Source of the DNA: Bacillota bacterium
Lineage (GTDB): Bacteria; Bacillota; Clostridia; Lachnospirales; Lachnospiraceae
Assembly (NCBI GenBank): GCA_023414875.1
Contig: JAEZMV010000006.1
Span: 1-64,000 of the forward strand
Length of the DNA stretch: 64,000 bases
Direction: 5' to 3'
In this document: piece by piece, positions 28,263 through 37,500 of the stretch
How the letters are laid out: the number at the start of each line of letters is the position of its first letter
How positions within the stretch are numbered: the first letter of the stretch is position 1
The notes under the pieces: generated by a model
What the model saw: only the letters and a program-made list of their open reading frames with translations
What the model was told of the DNA's origin: nothing
The model's database searches: none
Translations under genes and position numbers: made by a program

Positions 28263-29044
28263 TTTTTATCTTCCTCCTTATCTAGTAAGCTGTCTGCAAT
28301 ACCTGCTGCAATATGCTCTTTGTTTATAAACTCTTTATAGTTACCTGATTTATCAATAAGATAACCAATATGCAGACCATCTTTAATCGTATCTGTATCA
28401 TTGGCAAGAACATATTCACATTGGTTTTTTAGCAACAGCTTGTATGCTGTTTCATGTAGTGTTTCCCTGCTGACCCCGCTGAGAAGTTTAAATCCAACAA
28501 GACGTGTCCGAGGGCTGGTTTCTTTAATCATGCCAATGATTTTAGGTGTTTTTTCTAATATCATGAAGGGGTGCTCGATATCAGAGCTGATTTTCTGCTG
28601 ATCCTTCAAGGACACTGAGTTAGCTGATAGAGCAAGGATGTTTTGCCATTCCTTGCAGGTAATAGAATTTGAACAGTCCTGGACCCTTTGATAAATCTCA
28701 TTTGCAAGCAGCTCTAATGATGCTACACTATTTACCTTATAATCACTAACCGCCATAGAATGTATCACTGCATCAATTTTCTGCGTGATTAATAAGTATT
28801 TCATTTCGTCTAACAGCTGCTCAGTTCCTCCAATTCGTATTATATGGAGATTAGCATCTTCTATATTAGGAATAACCGAACCAATACCACAAAGATAATA
28901 TATGGTATGAGGTTTATTCATAAGCCTTCGCGAAAATTCCTCTGCGATCAAGCTACCAAGCCTTCCGGTTGCATCATTCGTAATCGCTCTGACAGCATCA
29001 ATTCGTTCTTTGGTTCCTCCGGCAGTGATAATAAAACGATTCAT
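28259..29044 (-). CDS. coaB: Phosphopantothenate-cysteine ligase (split CoaB)
   Basis: A 261-residue ligase that joins 4'-phosphopantothenate to cysteine in CoA synthesis. Nucleotide binding is by ITAGGTKERIDAVRAITN and ATGRLG at the N-terminus, with AVSDYKVNS and GFKLLSG later, as in stand-alone CoaB of streptococci. The ATG at 29044 has AAAGGGTG six bases away; a GTG three codons upstream is the alternative. It is the first gene of coaB-coaC-P1 peptidase. Confidence 0.88.
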   Translation of the reverse strand: MNRFIITAGGTKERIDAVRAITNDATGRLGSLIAEEFSRRLMNKPHTIYYLCGIGSVIPNIEDANLHIIRIGGTEQLLDEMKYLLITQKIDAVIHSMAVSDYKVNSVASLELLANEIYQRVQDCSNSITCKEWQNILALSANSVSLKDQQKISSDIEHPFMILEKTPKIIGMIKETSPRTRLVGFKLLSGVSRETLHETAYKLLLKNQCEYVLANDTDTIKDGLHIGYLIDKSGNYKEFINKEHIAAGIADSLLDKEEDKK

Positions 29045-29211
29045 ACTTAACACCCTTTCATCGTTATTAACTTCTTATCTATATTCCTAGCATTCATTCC
29101 ATGGATAAAACTGGTATTTTTCCTTACAATATAACAAGTAATTATATACAATTGACGGGGTATGTCAAATACTTTATGGTTTTTTAACAAATCTTATCGT
29201 AAACTAAAAAG

Positions 29212-29278
29212 ACAGACTCTGTCTTTGAAAAAGGTATCACCCAATAACGATGGCCCATTTTATTAAGACAAAGTCTGT
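29212..29278. repeat. Imperfect inverted repeat
   Basis: Arms 29212-29225 and 29265-29278 match as an inverted repeat at 13 of 14 positions with a 39-base spacer. It lies between coaB and the YedK-like gene, both on the minus strand. No T-run follows. It could be a decayed mobile-element end or an RNA hairpin. The rest of 29045-29351 shows nothing. Confidence 0.4.
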
Positions 29279-29351
29279 ATTTCACATAACTTTCTATTTT
29301 ATTATTACTATAATAGCAAGCCCTTCAAAAGTCACTTAACTAATTTGACCC

Positions 29352-29918
29352 CTATACTGCTTTCTTGATTAACTGTGGAGGAACCCTCTTTAAGATATCA
29401 TTTGTGGCACTATGATCCATAATCCAGGTATCGATTTCGTTCTTAGGAATCACGAGCGGCATGCGGTTATGGACCTCTTTCATTGATTCATTTGCATCGG
29501 TCGTCAGTATCACATAACGCATCTCATTCTGATAAACGGAATATATCCCTGCCATATAAAGAGCATTAGTACCCTCCATACGAAATAAGAACTTCTGCTT
29601 TTCGCTGTTCCATTCATAAAAACCGGTGGAGGGAATAATACATCGACGATTTATAAGGCTGTCGCGAAAGGTCCTCTTCTCAAAAGCGGTTTCGGATCTG
29701 GCATTAATAATGACCCCTTTTCCGTCAAATTTCGGAAATCCCCAGACGCAAAGTGTAGGAGAGACCTCCTTCTTTTCTTCTATCAATACCGGTGCAAGGT
29801 TTGTAGGAAATACCTCTCCGGTTCTTGCCTCCTTACCTTGGAATTTCGCATTCAGCTTCTCCAGTATCTCCATTACCTCATCACTTTGCTCCACAGTAAA
29901 ATTATATCTGCCGCACAT
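29352..29918 (-). CDS. YedK/HMCES-type (SRAP) protein, abasic-site DNA-protein crosslinker
   Basis: A 188-residue SOS-response-associated peptidase family protein. The start MCGRYNF gives Cys-2, which after Met removal forms a thiazolidine crosslink with abasic DNA. NARSETAFEKRTFRDSL, IIPSTGFYEW and HNRMPLVIP are the other SRAP blocks, with the catalytic Glu and His. The start at 29918, not 29924, is required by the Cys-2 chemistry. It stands as a single gene. Confidence 0.92.
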   Translation of the reverse strand: MCGRYNFTVEQSDEVMEILEKLNAKFQGKEARTGEVFPTNLAPVLIEEKKEVSPTLCVWGFPKFDGKGVIINARSETAFEKRTFRDSLINRRCIIPSTGFYEWNSEKQKFLFRMEGTNALYMAGIYSVYQNEMRYVILTTDANESMKEVHNRMPLVIPKNEIDTWIMDHSATNDILKRVPPQLIKKAV

Positions 29919-30120
29919 AATCATTCCCTCACTTTCTCTTCTTTGCTTCTATTCTTACCCCTGACGGTCGTATTCTAATCCTTTCAGTTATCCGGTTTCA
30001 CCCTTCGCTTCGAGATGGATGGCCTCTGTTTTTACTATTTTACCATATTATCCCGTCTTGTGATAGGCCATATCCCATCTCTATTTTTAAAATATGAATG
30101 ATATATATAGCATCAGAGCA

Positions 30121-30149
30121 AGGAGCGACTTCCATCGGAAACCGCTCCT
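30121..30149 (-). terminator. Possible terminator hairpin of the small ORF
   Basis: A perfect seven-bp GC-rich stem with a 15-base loop lies 70 bases after the small minus-strand ORF at 30219-30305. The T-run is weak, so stop activity is uncertain. Confidence 0.4.
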
Positions 30150-30218
30150 ATTATTCTTGAAATATCATATTAAGTGTAACCCCACTTCATTTGCATCTTG
30201 ATTTAGGTTTTACTTATC

Positions 30219-30305
30219 TCAATGTCTGTCACATTTTGTCTTCCGTCCATCCTTATCACCACAGCAGAAAAGCAAAATAAAGATTATTAAGCACCATGAA
30301 TTCAT
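30219..30305 (-). CDS. Small hydrophobic peptide
   Basis: A 28-codon ORF (MNSWCLIIFILLFCCGDKDG, then RKTKCDRH) with a strong GAGGGGGTGAAG ribosome site before the ATG at 30305. The layout, one membrane helix followed by Cys/Gly and a basic tail, resembles tiny membrane proteins common in spore-forming Firmicutes. It is the only coding sign in the 29925-30388 gap. Confidence 0.5.
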   Translation of the reverse strand: MNSWCLIIFILLFCCGDKDGRKTKCDRH

Positions 30306-30388
30306 ATCTTCACCCCCTCTACTATTATTGTATGAAATTTGTCGATTAATAGTGAATATATACCTGTCTAAAAAACATAAAAAGTCGT

Positions 30389-30416
30389 TTGACATTTCTC
30401 CAAATTATATTATGAT
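30389..30416 (+). promoter_or_regulatory. SigA-type promoter for the leader RNA and DUF1846 gene
   Basis: A perfect TTGACA at 30389 is followed after 16 bases by TATGAT at 30411; a TATAAT at 30416 overlaps it at 21 bases. Transcription would start near 30423-30427, about 270 bases before the DUF1846 gene. Confidence 0.65.
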
Positions 30417-30424
30417 ATAATATA

Positions 30425-30517
30425 GTGTTCAAATAATCTTGAAAGAGCCAAAATTATTAGGAAGAACTGCGAAGCATCGCACAGTGTTGCTCACTTCTTG
30501 CTCTTCCGGGCTTTTTT
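30425..30517 (+). ncRNA. Structured leader RNA or small RNA ending in an intrinsic terminator
   Basis: Just after the promoter, the plus strand can fold into two hairpins (30468-30481 with an AGCA loop, and 30483-30495) enclosed by a GGAAGA/TCTTCC pairing (30460-30507), then GGGC and six T. Inner AAGAA can pair with TTCTT instead, an attenuator-like choice. It may stop transcription about 95 bases in, as either a regulator of the DUF1846 gene or a stand-alone RNA. I do not recognise a known riboswitch. The stretch 30518-30698 shows nothing else. Confidence 0.45.
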
Positions 30518-30698
30518 GATGCATCATAGATGCCGCCTATAACATTAGTCATAAATAATTCAGATAAAATTACAGATATCGTGGTTCTGCCAGTATTTAT
30601 TTAACCGTACTGATCTGTCGATAGAATAGATATGAATTATTACAGATTTGAATAATTAAATCATCTTTAAGCAAACGTATTCAAAGGAGGATACCAAA

Positions 30699-32204
30699 AT
30701 GAAAACCGGTTTTGACCCACAAAAGTATATCGAGGAGCAGTCAAAATTTATTCTGGAGCGTGTCAACAATTATGATAAGCTTTATTTGGAGTTTGGTGGA
30801 AAATTAATTGGAGATAAGCATGCAAAGCGGGTACTTCCCGGTTTCGATGAGGATGCAAAGATTAAGCTTCTTCAGAAATTAAAGGATCAGGCAGAAATTA
30901 TTATTTGTGTATATGCCGGAGATATCGAGAGGAATAAAATTCGTGGTGACTTTGGTATTACTTATGATATGGATGTACTTCGTTTGCTGGATGATTTTCG
31001 TAGCTATGGATTGGAAGTTAACAGTGTAGTAATCACCCGTTACAACAAGCAGCCTGCTACCACTGTTTTTATCAATAAATTAGAACGCCGAAATATAAAA
31101 GTATATACACATTCTGCAATCCCCGGTTATCCTGCGGATATTGATACAATCGTAAGCGAGAACGGTTACGGAATTAATCCTTATATTACCACCACGAAGC
31201 CCATTGTTGTAGTTACCGCTCCCGGCCCGAACAGCGGTAAACTAGCCACCTGTTTGAATCAGCTTTATCATGAATATAACATGGGGCGCTTGGCCGGTTA
31301 TTCCAAATTCGAAACCTTCCCTGTGTGGAATGTTCCGTTAAAGCATCCCCTCAATATCGCGTACGAGGCTGCTACCGTGGATTTAAAAGACGTTAATATG
31401 ATTGATAATTTCCACTTTGAGCATTACAATACAGTTACCGTAAATTATAATCGAGATCTGGAAATGTTCCCGGTTATCAAACGGATTATTGAAAAGATTA
31501 CCGGCAAAGAATCCATTTACCAGTCGCCGACGGATATGGGTGTAAACCGAGTCGGTTACGGAATTATCGATGATGCAGCCGTTACAGAAGCATCAAAGCA
31601 GGAAATTATTCGCCGTTATTTTGTAACAGCTTGCGATTTTAAGAAAGGACTTCTTGATGAGGAATCCTTAAATCGCATGAAGGTTATTCTGGAGGAAGTG
31701 GGCTTAAAGCAGGAGGACAGACATTGTGTACATCCGGCAAGACAGTATGCTGCGAGGCTAAAAGAAAACACCTCTGATAATGAAGCCGTATCCGTTATTG
31801 CCTTCGAGCTTGAGGACGGTAAGATTATCACCGGAAAGGGCTCCGCTACAATGGACTGCTGTTCCGCTGCGTTACTGAATGCTATTAAATATCTCGCCGG
31901 TATCAGTGATGATATCTATCTACTGTCTCCGGTTATATTAAATACGATTAGAGATCTGAAGATACGGGATCTTCATAGTAAGATTACCTGCCTGAATGCG
32001 AATGAAATATTGATCGCGTTAAGTATTTGCGCCGTAACCAATCCCACCGCCCAGCTGGCATATGAGAAGCTAAGTGCTTTAGAAGGTGTTCAGGCTCACT
32101 GTACTGTTATATTAAATCGTAATGACGAACAAATTTTAAAGAAGTTAGGTATCGATGTTACCTGTGATGCGGTATATCCTTCCGAAAACTTATATTACGT
32201 ATAG
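30699..32204 (+). CDS. DUF1846 domain-containing protein
   Basis: A 501-residue cytoplasmic protein matching the long DUF1846 family of Firmicutes. MKTGFDPQKYIEEQSKFILE opens it; VYAGDIERNKIRGDFGITYD, VVVTAPGPNSGKLATCLNQLYHE and TFPVWNVPLKHPLN are conserved blocks. The TAPGPNSGKL part looks like a P-loop-type binding site. Structures exist for the family, but no activity is assigned. AAAGGAGG precedes the ATG. The promoter and leader at 30389-30517 suggest regulated expression. Confidence 0.88.
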   Translation: MKTGFDPQKYIEEQSKFILERVNNYDKLYLEFGGKLIGDKHAKRVLPGFDEDAKIKLLQKLKDQAEIIICVYAGDIERNKIRGDFGITYDMDVLRLLDDFRSYGLEVNSVVITRYNKQPATTVFINKLERRNIKVYTHSAIPGYPADIDTIVSENGYGINPYITTTKPIVVVTAPGPNSGKLATCLNQLYHEYNMGRLAGYSKFETFPVWNVPLKHPLNIAYEAATVDLKDVNMIDNFHFEHYNTVTVNYNRDLEMFPVIKRIIEKITGKESIYQSPTDMGVNRVGYGIIDDAAVTEASKQEIIRRYFVTACDFKKGLLDEESLNRMKVILEEVGLKQEDRHCVHPARQYAARLKENTSDNEAVSVIAFELEDGKIITGKGSATMDCCSAALLNAIKYLAGISDDIYLLSPVILNTIRDLKIRDLHSKITCLNANEILIALSICAVTNPTAQLAYEKLSALEGVQAHCTVILNRNDEQILKKLGIDVTCDAVYPSENLYYV

Positions 32205-32422
32205 CCTGTTGATTTTATAATTAACTCTAAACATTTGAAATTTATTCAATAATTTACACTTATAAGCTTTACTATTTTATAATTTCATCTGATCATTAAT
32301 ATTTTGGTGCTGCAAGACATGTCTCCTTAAGGGATTCTACAATCCCACAAAAAGAGCTGTTGTTTTGCCGCACCATTTTTATTGAAAGAGGTTATAGTTT
32401 GAAATCAAAATAATATATTAGA

Positions 32423-32451
32423 ACAAAGAGTATACTTTGCTGACTCTTTGT
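32423..32451. repeat. Perfect 9-bp inverted repeat in the 32205-32527 gap
   Basis: Nine-bp arms (32423-32431 and 32443-32451) with an 11-base loop form a hairpin 77 bases upstream of the PAP2 start. No T-run follows, so a terminator is not clear. The rest of the gap has no gene or other structure I can support. Confidence 0.35.
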
Positions 32452-32527
32452 GCCGAACGCTAGCTATGAGCCGCTTAGCTTTACCCTAACTCTCTTTATC
32501 ATATGAAAAGTAAGGAGTATAAACTCT

Positions 32528-33094
32528 ATGTCAATTAGTATTAAAAGTATTGATGAAGCTGTCTTATTCTTTATTCAAGGGCATATGAAAAGCCCTGCGC
32601 TTGACGGGATTATGTTTTTTATCACCTCTCTCGGGAATGCAGGACTTTTTTGGATTGTTTTAGCAGTTACTTTCATCATTCAAAAAAGATGTCAAAAATG
32701 GGGTATTTCTCTAATTTGCACCATATCCCTGTCCAGATTTCTCGGTGACGATCTCTTGAAACCATTGTTTGGCCGGCTACGTCCCTGCAACCGGTTTCCT
32801 GATATCGAACTTCTGATTCAAAGACCCTCTTCTCCTTCTTTTCCATCCGGGCATACTATGGTGGCATTTGCCGCTGCTATGATGCTTTATTACTTTAATA
32901 AGAGGCTTGGCGTTGCTTGTTTTGTACTTGCTTTCTTGATTGCATTTTCAAGATTATATCTGTTCGTTCATTATCCAACCGATATCCTCGGCGGAATCCT
33001 ATTCGGCGTTTTAAGCTCCAAGCTCCTATATGATGGACTGACCTGCATCTACAAAAATATTGAGAATGGTGTTACTCTTCCTCCTAATTCGTAA
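32528..33094 (+). CDS. PAP2-family membrane phosphatase
   Basis: A 188-residue membrane protein with the three PAP2 signature blocks: LKPLFGRLRPC (KxxxxxxRP), PSFPSGHTM (the PSGH histidine acid), and FSRLYLFVHYPTDILGG (SRxxxxxHxxxD). Hydrophobic helices at residues 36-50, 98-115, 120-140 and near 155 hold it in the membrane. It would hydrolyse lipid phosphates such as undecaprenyl pyrophosphate or phosphatidic acid. AAGGAG precedes the ATG. Its end overlaps the convergent PpiC gene by 11 bases. Confidence 0.9.
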   Translation: MSISIKSIDEAVLFFIQGHMKSPALDGIMFFITSLGNAGLFWIVLAVTFIIQKRCQKWGISLICTISLSRFLGDDLLKPLFGRLRPCNRFPDIELLIQRPSSPSFPSGHTMVAFAAAMMLYYFNKRLGVACFVLAFLIAFSRLYLFVHYPTDILGGILFGVLSSKLLYDGLTCIYKNIENGVTLPPNS

Positions 33095-34490
33095 ATGAAA
33101 TCGCCCTCCATGCTTCATTATTAATAACGGTCTCATACTCCGAGGACCAATCCTTGTACAGCTGAGAAAACATCTCGTTACGACGTTGATCAATAATACC
33201 TTCTTTTACCTGAATAGTTGCATCCTGATTAAAATCTGATACACAATAAATGATATGCCAACCATAATCTGTAGAAATAATGGAGCTTACTTGTCCGGTC
33301 TTAAGAGAAAATGCCGCCTGTTCGAAGGCTGCGCTGTAATCCTTCGGCGCCTCTCCCTTACCAAAGGTATATTCAATCACTTCAGCTTCAGAGTTTGCTT
33401 CTGCCAAAGCATAAAAATCCTCTGTTTCCTTTGCCTGTTCCAATAAGGACATAACCTTATCATGTGCCTCTTCCTTATCTTCTATAGGCATAGCAACTTT
33501 ATTTCCTTCCTCATCAACATCAACGCTGTATACTAAAATATCCTGTATGGTAATTTGCTTTGCATCTTCATCCGATACATTAGTATCGACATTAATTGTC
33601 AGCTTTTCAAACATTTTATTTGCTAATAGATTATCCGCATATACCTGCTGCAATAGCTCTTCTGTTATGAGATAACGTTGCTTGTCCTTATCCGTGAGCC
33701 CGTCATAATGCTCCTTCGCATAATTCTTTGCCTCTGCCAGCTCTTCCTCTGTCAGGGCTATACCCTGTTTCTCCGCTTCAGCCGTAATAATCTTTAACTC
33801 AGTAATCTGATTAATAACCTCATCCTTAACCATAATTTCAAAGGTCTTACCATTTCCAAGAATATCGGCTGCCCAAATATCCGTTCCATATTCAGCCTCA
33901 TAGTTCTCCTGGATTGATTTTAGGTACACCATGGCCTCATTATAGTACACATGTGTTTCCCCTATGATTGCCATCAATTCACCCGCATTCTCCGGCTCCT
34001 TTGTATCCTCCTGCTCTTCTTTCTTGACCTGCACTTTATAGTAAGAAAGCTCTGCTACTGTTCCTTTATCGACATCACAGGAAAGATATAATTCCATGTC
34101 CCCCTTCAGATAAGAATAGGTAACTGAATTTTTCTCACTGTTGATAGATTTTGAAACTTCCTTACCAAAAATATCCTGCAGCTTCTGATCTGCCTCATCC
34201 TTTCCCATACCGATACCAACTCCGAATACCGTATATTTTCCGGCTTTATTAAGCAGAGTAACTGAGGTTACTTTTTTGTCTGCAGCCATAACCTGAACTA
34301 CATCCTTCATCACATAAACTCCGTTACTTTGCTCCTCAAGCTTGGTAGCGGATCTTTTCTCAAAGGTTGATACTGATTTCCCCACATATTTCGTTAATTC
34401 ATACCTTTCTGTCCCTACCCGGCATGCCGTAAGTAAGAGCATAAGCAATAATACTGTAAATATGATAGTAATTCTTCTTATTTTTTTCAT
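33084..34490 (-). CDS. PpiC-type peptidyl-prolyl isomerase lipoprotein
   Basis: A 468-residue lipoprotein foldase related to PrsA. The signal peptide ends in LLLTAC, placing the lipidated Cys near residue 20. About residues 20-170 are an extra N-terminal domain of unknown type. A SurA_N-like helical part and a parvulin (PpiC) domain follow, whose core is GKGEAPKDYSAAFEQAAFSL and STDYGWHIIY. It helps fold exported proteins. The ATG at 34490 is favoured, with AAGGGG upstream. It is the last gene of the DUF4003-pth-mfd operon, 17 bases after mfd. Confidence 0.85.
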   Translation of the reverse strand: MKKIRRITIIFTVLLLMLLLTACRVGTERYELTKYVGKSVSTFEKRSATKLEEQSNGVYVMKDVVQVMAADKKVTSVTLLNKAGKYTVFGVGIGMGKDEADQKLQDIFGKEVSKSINSEKNSVTYSYLKGDMELYLSCDVDKGTVAELSYYKVQVKKEEQEDTKEPENAGELMAIIGETHVYYNEAMVYLKSIQENYEAEYGTDIWAADILGNGKTFEIMVKDEVINQITELKIITAEAEKQGIALTEEELAEAKNYAKEHYDGLTDKDKQRYLITEELLQQVYADNLLANKMFEKLTINVDTNVSDEDAKQITIQDILVYSVDVDEEGNKVAMPIEDKEEAHDKVMSLLEQAKETEDFYALAEANSEAEVIEYTFGKGEAPKDYSAAFEQAAFSLKTGQVSSIISTDYGWHIIYCVSDFNQDATIQVKEGIIDQRRNEMFSQLYKDWSSEYETVINNEAWRAISFTN

Positions 34491-34507
34491 TGATTTATCC
34501 CCTTCCT

Positions 34508-37500
34508 TCACTGCACCAGCAGCTTAAAGTCTTCCAGAAGCTTCCTTAAGCTCTCAAAGACAGCCAGTGAATCTGTTTTTCCCTTCGAGCTCGAAGGCAT
34601 TTTATATATAAAATACGGATTTGCCTGAGGGATAAGCTTCAAGCTGTTGTTATATTTCGATAGCAGCTCAGGAATTTTCTCAACCGCAAGTTTTGCTTTT
34701 GGATACATCATCAGCTTAACCTCATTCTCCTTATGCACCAAACCAACGATATATACCTTATGGCAGATAGCTTTCAGGTAAGCAATATTAAGCAGATTAT
34801 TGACCGCACTCGGCATATCTCCGAACCGATCCACAAGCTCCTCTTGCATATCCATCATTTCCTCTTCATTTTCAATCTCGGCGATTCGTTTATAGATATC
34901 CAGCTTTTGTATCTCATTTTTAACATAGGTAGCAGGAATGAAAGCATCCATGTCCATATCCACGGTGGTCTCATAGGTTTCCTCATCCATTCTTTCACCC
35001 TTCATGGATTTGACTGCTTCATTCAACATCTTACAGTACAAGTCATAACCCACTGCTTCCATATGTCCGCTCTGCTCTGCTCCTAATAGATTTCCTGCTC
35101 CACGAATCTCCAAATCCCTCATAGCTATCTTAAAGCCGGAGCCAAGCTCTGTAAATTCCTTTATGGCATGTAATCGTTTTTCCGCAATCTCCTTCAGCAT
35201 CTTATCCCTGCGGTACATTAAAAATGCATACGCGGTACGGTTCGAACGTCCGACACGGCCTCGAAGCTGATATAGCTGTGATAATCCCAAACGATCTGCA
35301 TCATCAATAATCATAGTATTTACATTAGAAATGTCAAGACCTGTTTCAATAATTGTGGTAGAAACGAGCACATCAATTTCACCGGATATGAAGTCAAACA
35401 TGATTTTCTCCAAGGTATGTTCATTCATCTGTCCATGTGCAAAAGCTACATTCGCCTCAGGCACCAGTCTGGCAACCATACTAGCCACTTCATCGATACC
35501 ATTCACTCTGTTGAATACATAATACACCTGTCCACCTCTGGCAAGCTCTCTGCTTATGGCTTCTCGAATGATTTCCTCATTATGCTCGAGCACATAAGTC
35601 TGAATTGGCAGACGATCTACCGGTGGCTCATCAAGAACACTCATATCCCGGATACCAACCAAACTCATGTGAAGAGTTCTCGGGATTGGAGTTGCTGTTA
35701 GTGTAAGCACATCCACGTCCTTTTTCATCTGCTTTATTTTCTCTTTATGAGTTACCCCAAAGCGCTGCTCCTCATCCACAATCAAGAGTCCCAGGTTTTT
35801 AAACTTAACATCCGCAGATAACACTCTATGGGTGCCGACTACAATATCAAGGCTTCCCTTCTTCAATCTTTCCAGGGTTTTCTTCTGTTCGGAGGCACTT
35901 CGAAAACGTGATAAAACATCGATACTTACCGGAAAATCCATCATACGTTGTACTAGGGTATTATAGTGCTGCTGCGCCAGAATGGTGGTAGGCACCAGTA
36001 TCACCACCTGTTTGCCATCGGATACCGCCTTAAAGGCTGCCCGGATTGCGATCTCCGTCTTGCCATAGCCTACATCACCGCAGATTAAGCGGTCCATGAT
36101 GCGTTTACTTTCCATGTCACGCTTGGTAGCTTCAATTGCAGTCAGCTGATCATCTGTTTCATCATATGGAAATGCCTCTTCAAATTCCTTCTGCCATACG
36201 GTATCGGGGCCAAACTGGAAGCCTATCTTTTCCTGTCTCTGTGCATAAAGCTCAACCAATTCCTTGGCAACCTCTTTTACCGCTCCTCTTACCTTCGCCT
36301 TAGTATTCTTCCATTCGATGGAATTGAGTTTATTTAATTTCGGTTTTCTACCCTCTGAACCGGAATACTTCTGAATCACATCAAGGCCTGTTGCAAGAAC
36401 ATACAACACGCCTCCTCCACCGTATTCGATTTTAATATAATCCTTTGTTATCTTATCAACTTCTATTTTCTCAATTCCTTTATAAATTCCAAGTCCGTGA
36501 TTCTCATGTACCACATAATCTCCGGGGGTAAGCTCGGTAAAGCTATGAATCTTATTTCCTTCATAGGTTGATTTCTTACGCTTTTTCTTTCGTTCCGTTC
36601 CAAATATATCACTTTCAGAGATTACAACCAGCTTAATCAGCGGATATTCAAACCCTCTTCTTAAGTTCCCGTAAGTAACCATAATCTCACCGTTATGAAG
36701 TACACGCTCCAGATCATCGCTGTAAAAGGCATTCAGGTTATACTCTCTCAGATCCTCACTGAGTCGCATAGCACGAGTTCTGGAGCCGGAAAGCAGTATA
36801 ACGCGGTATTTATTTTTCTTCCACCGCTCCAGATCCTTAATCAGTACCTCAAAATTCTTATGATAGGAGGCCACCGTCTGTACTGTGAAATCGTATTTTC
36901 TCTTAGGGACAAAGAAATTGTTCTTAACCTCCATAGTGCTGATTAAGATGGTATTCTTTCCGGAAAGGAAACTTAGAGCTTCTTTATATCCGAAGATGAC
37001 ATCGATTTGACCGGGAAGGATATAACCCTTCTCGATACGTCCGATCATTCCCTCTCGAAACTCTGTCTCAACTGCTTCACCTTTTTCCATCAGTCTTCCC
37101 GGCTCATCCAGAAAGAAGATGGTATCCTCATTATTAAAGTATTGGAAGAAGCTTACCGTCTGATCATAAAAATAGTTGATATAGCTTTCCATTGCCATAG
37201 AACCCTGGAACGTCTCTAAATTATCCTTAAACTCCGCTATAATCTGATGAATTCGTGCCGCTTCCTCTGTCTTAAACTGCTCTCTCAGACTTTTATAATA
37301 TTGTTTTTCCTCATCTTCAATTTTCTTAATTCCGGCTCTCATTCGGGATTCATCCGGTATGATTTCTGCTGCCGGATAGATCACTAACTGCTCCACCTGC
37401 TCGATGGAACGCTGGCTGCTGACATCAAAGGTACGGATGGAATCTATCTCATCTCCCCACAGCTCAATTCGATAAGGGGCCTCTTCTGTTAGCGGGAAGA

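Noticed and set aside
30425..30517. Small SRP RNA (scRNA), given size, promoter and terminator.
   Set aside because: The conserved SRP core with its GGAA-type loop and the asymmetric internal loop is not present.
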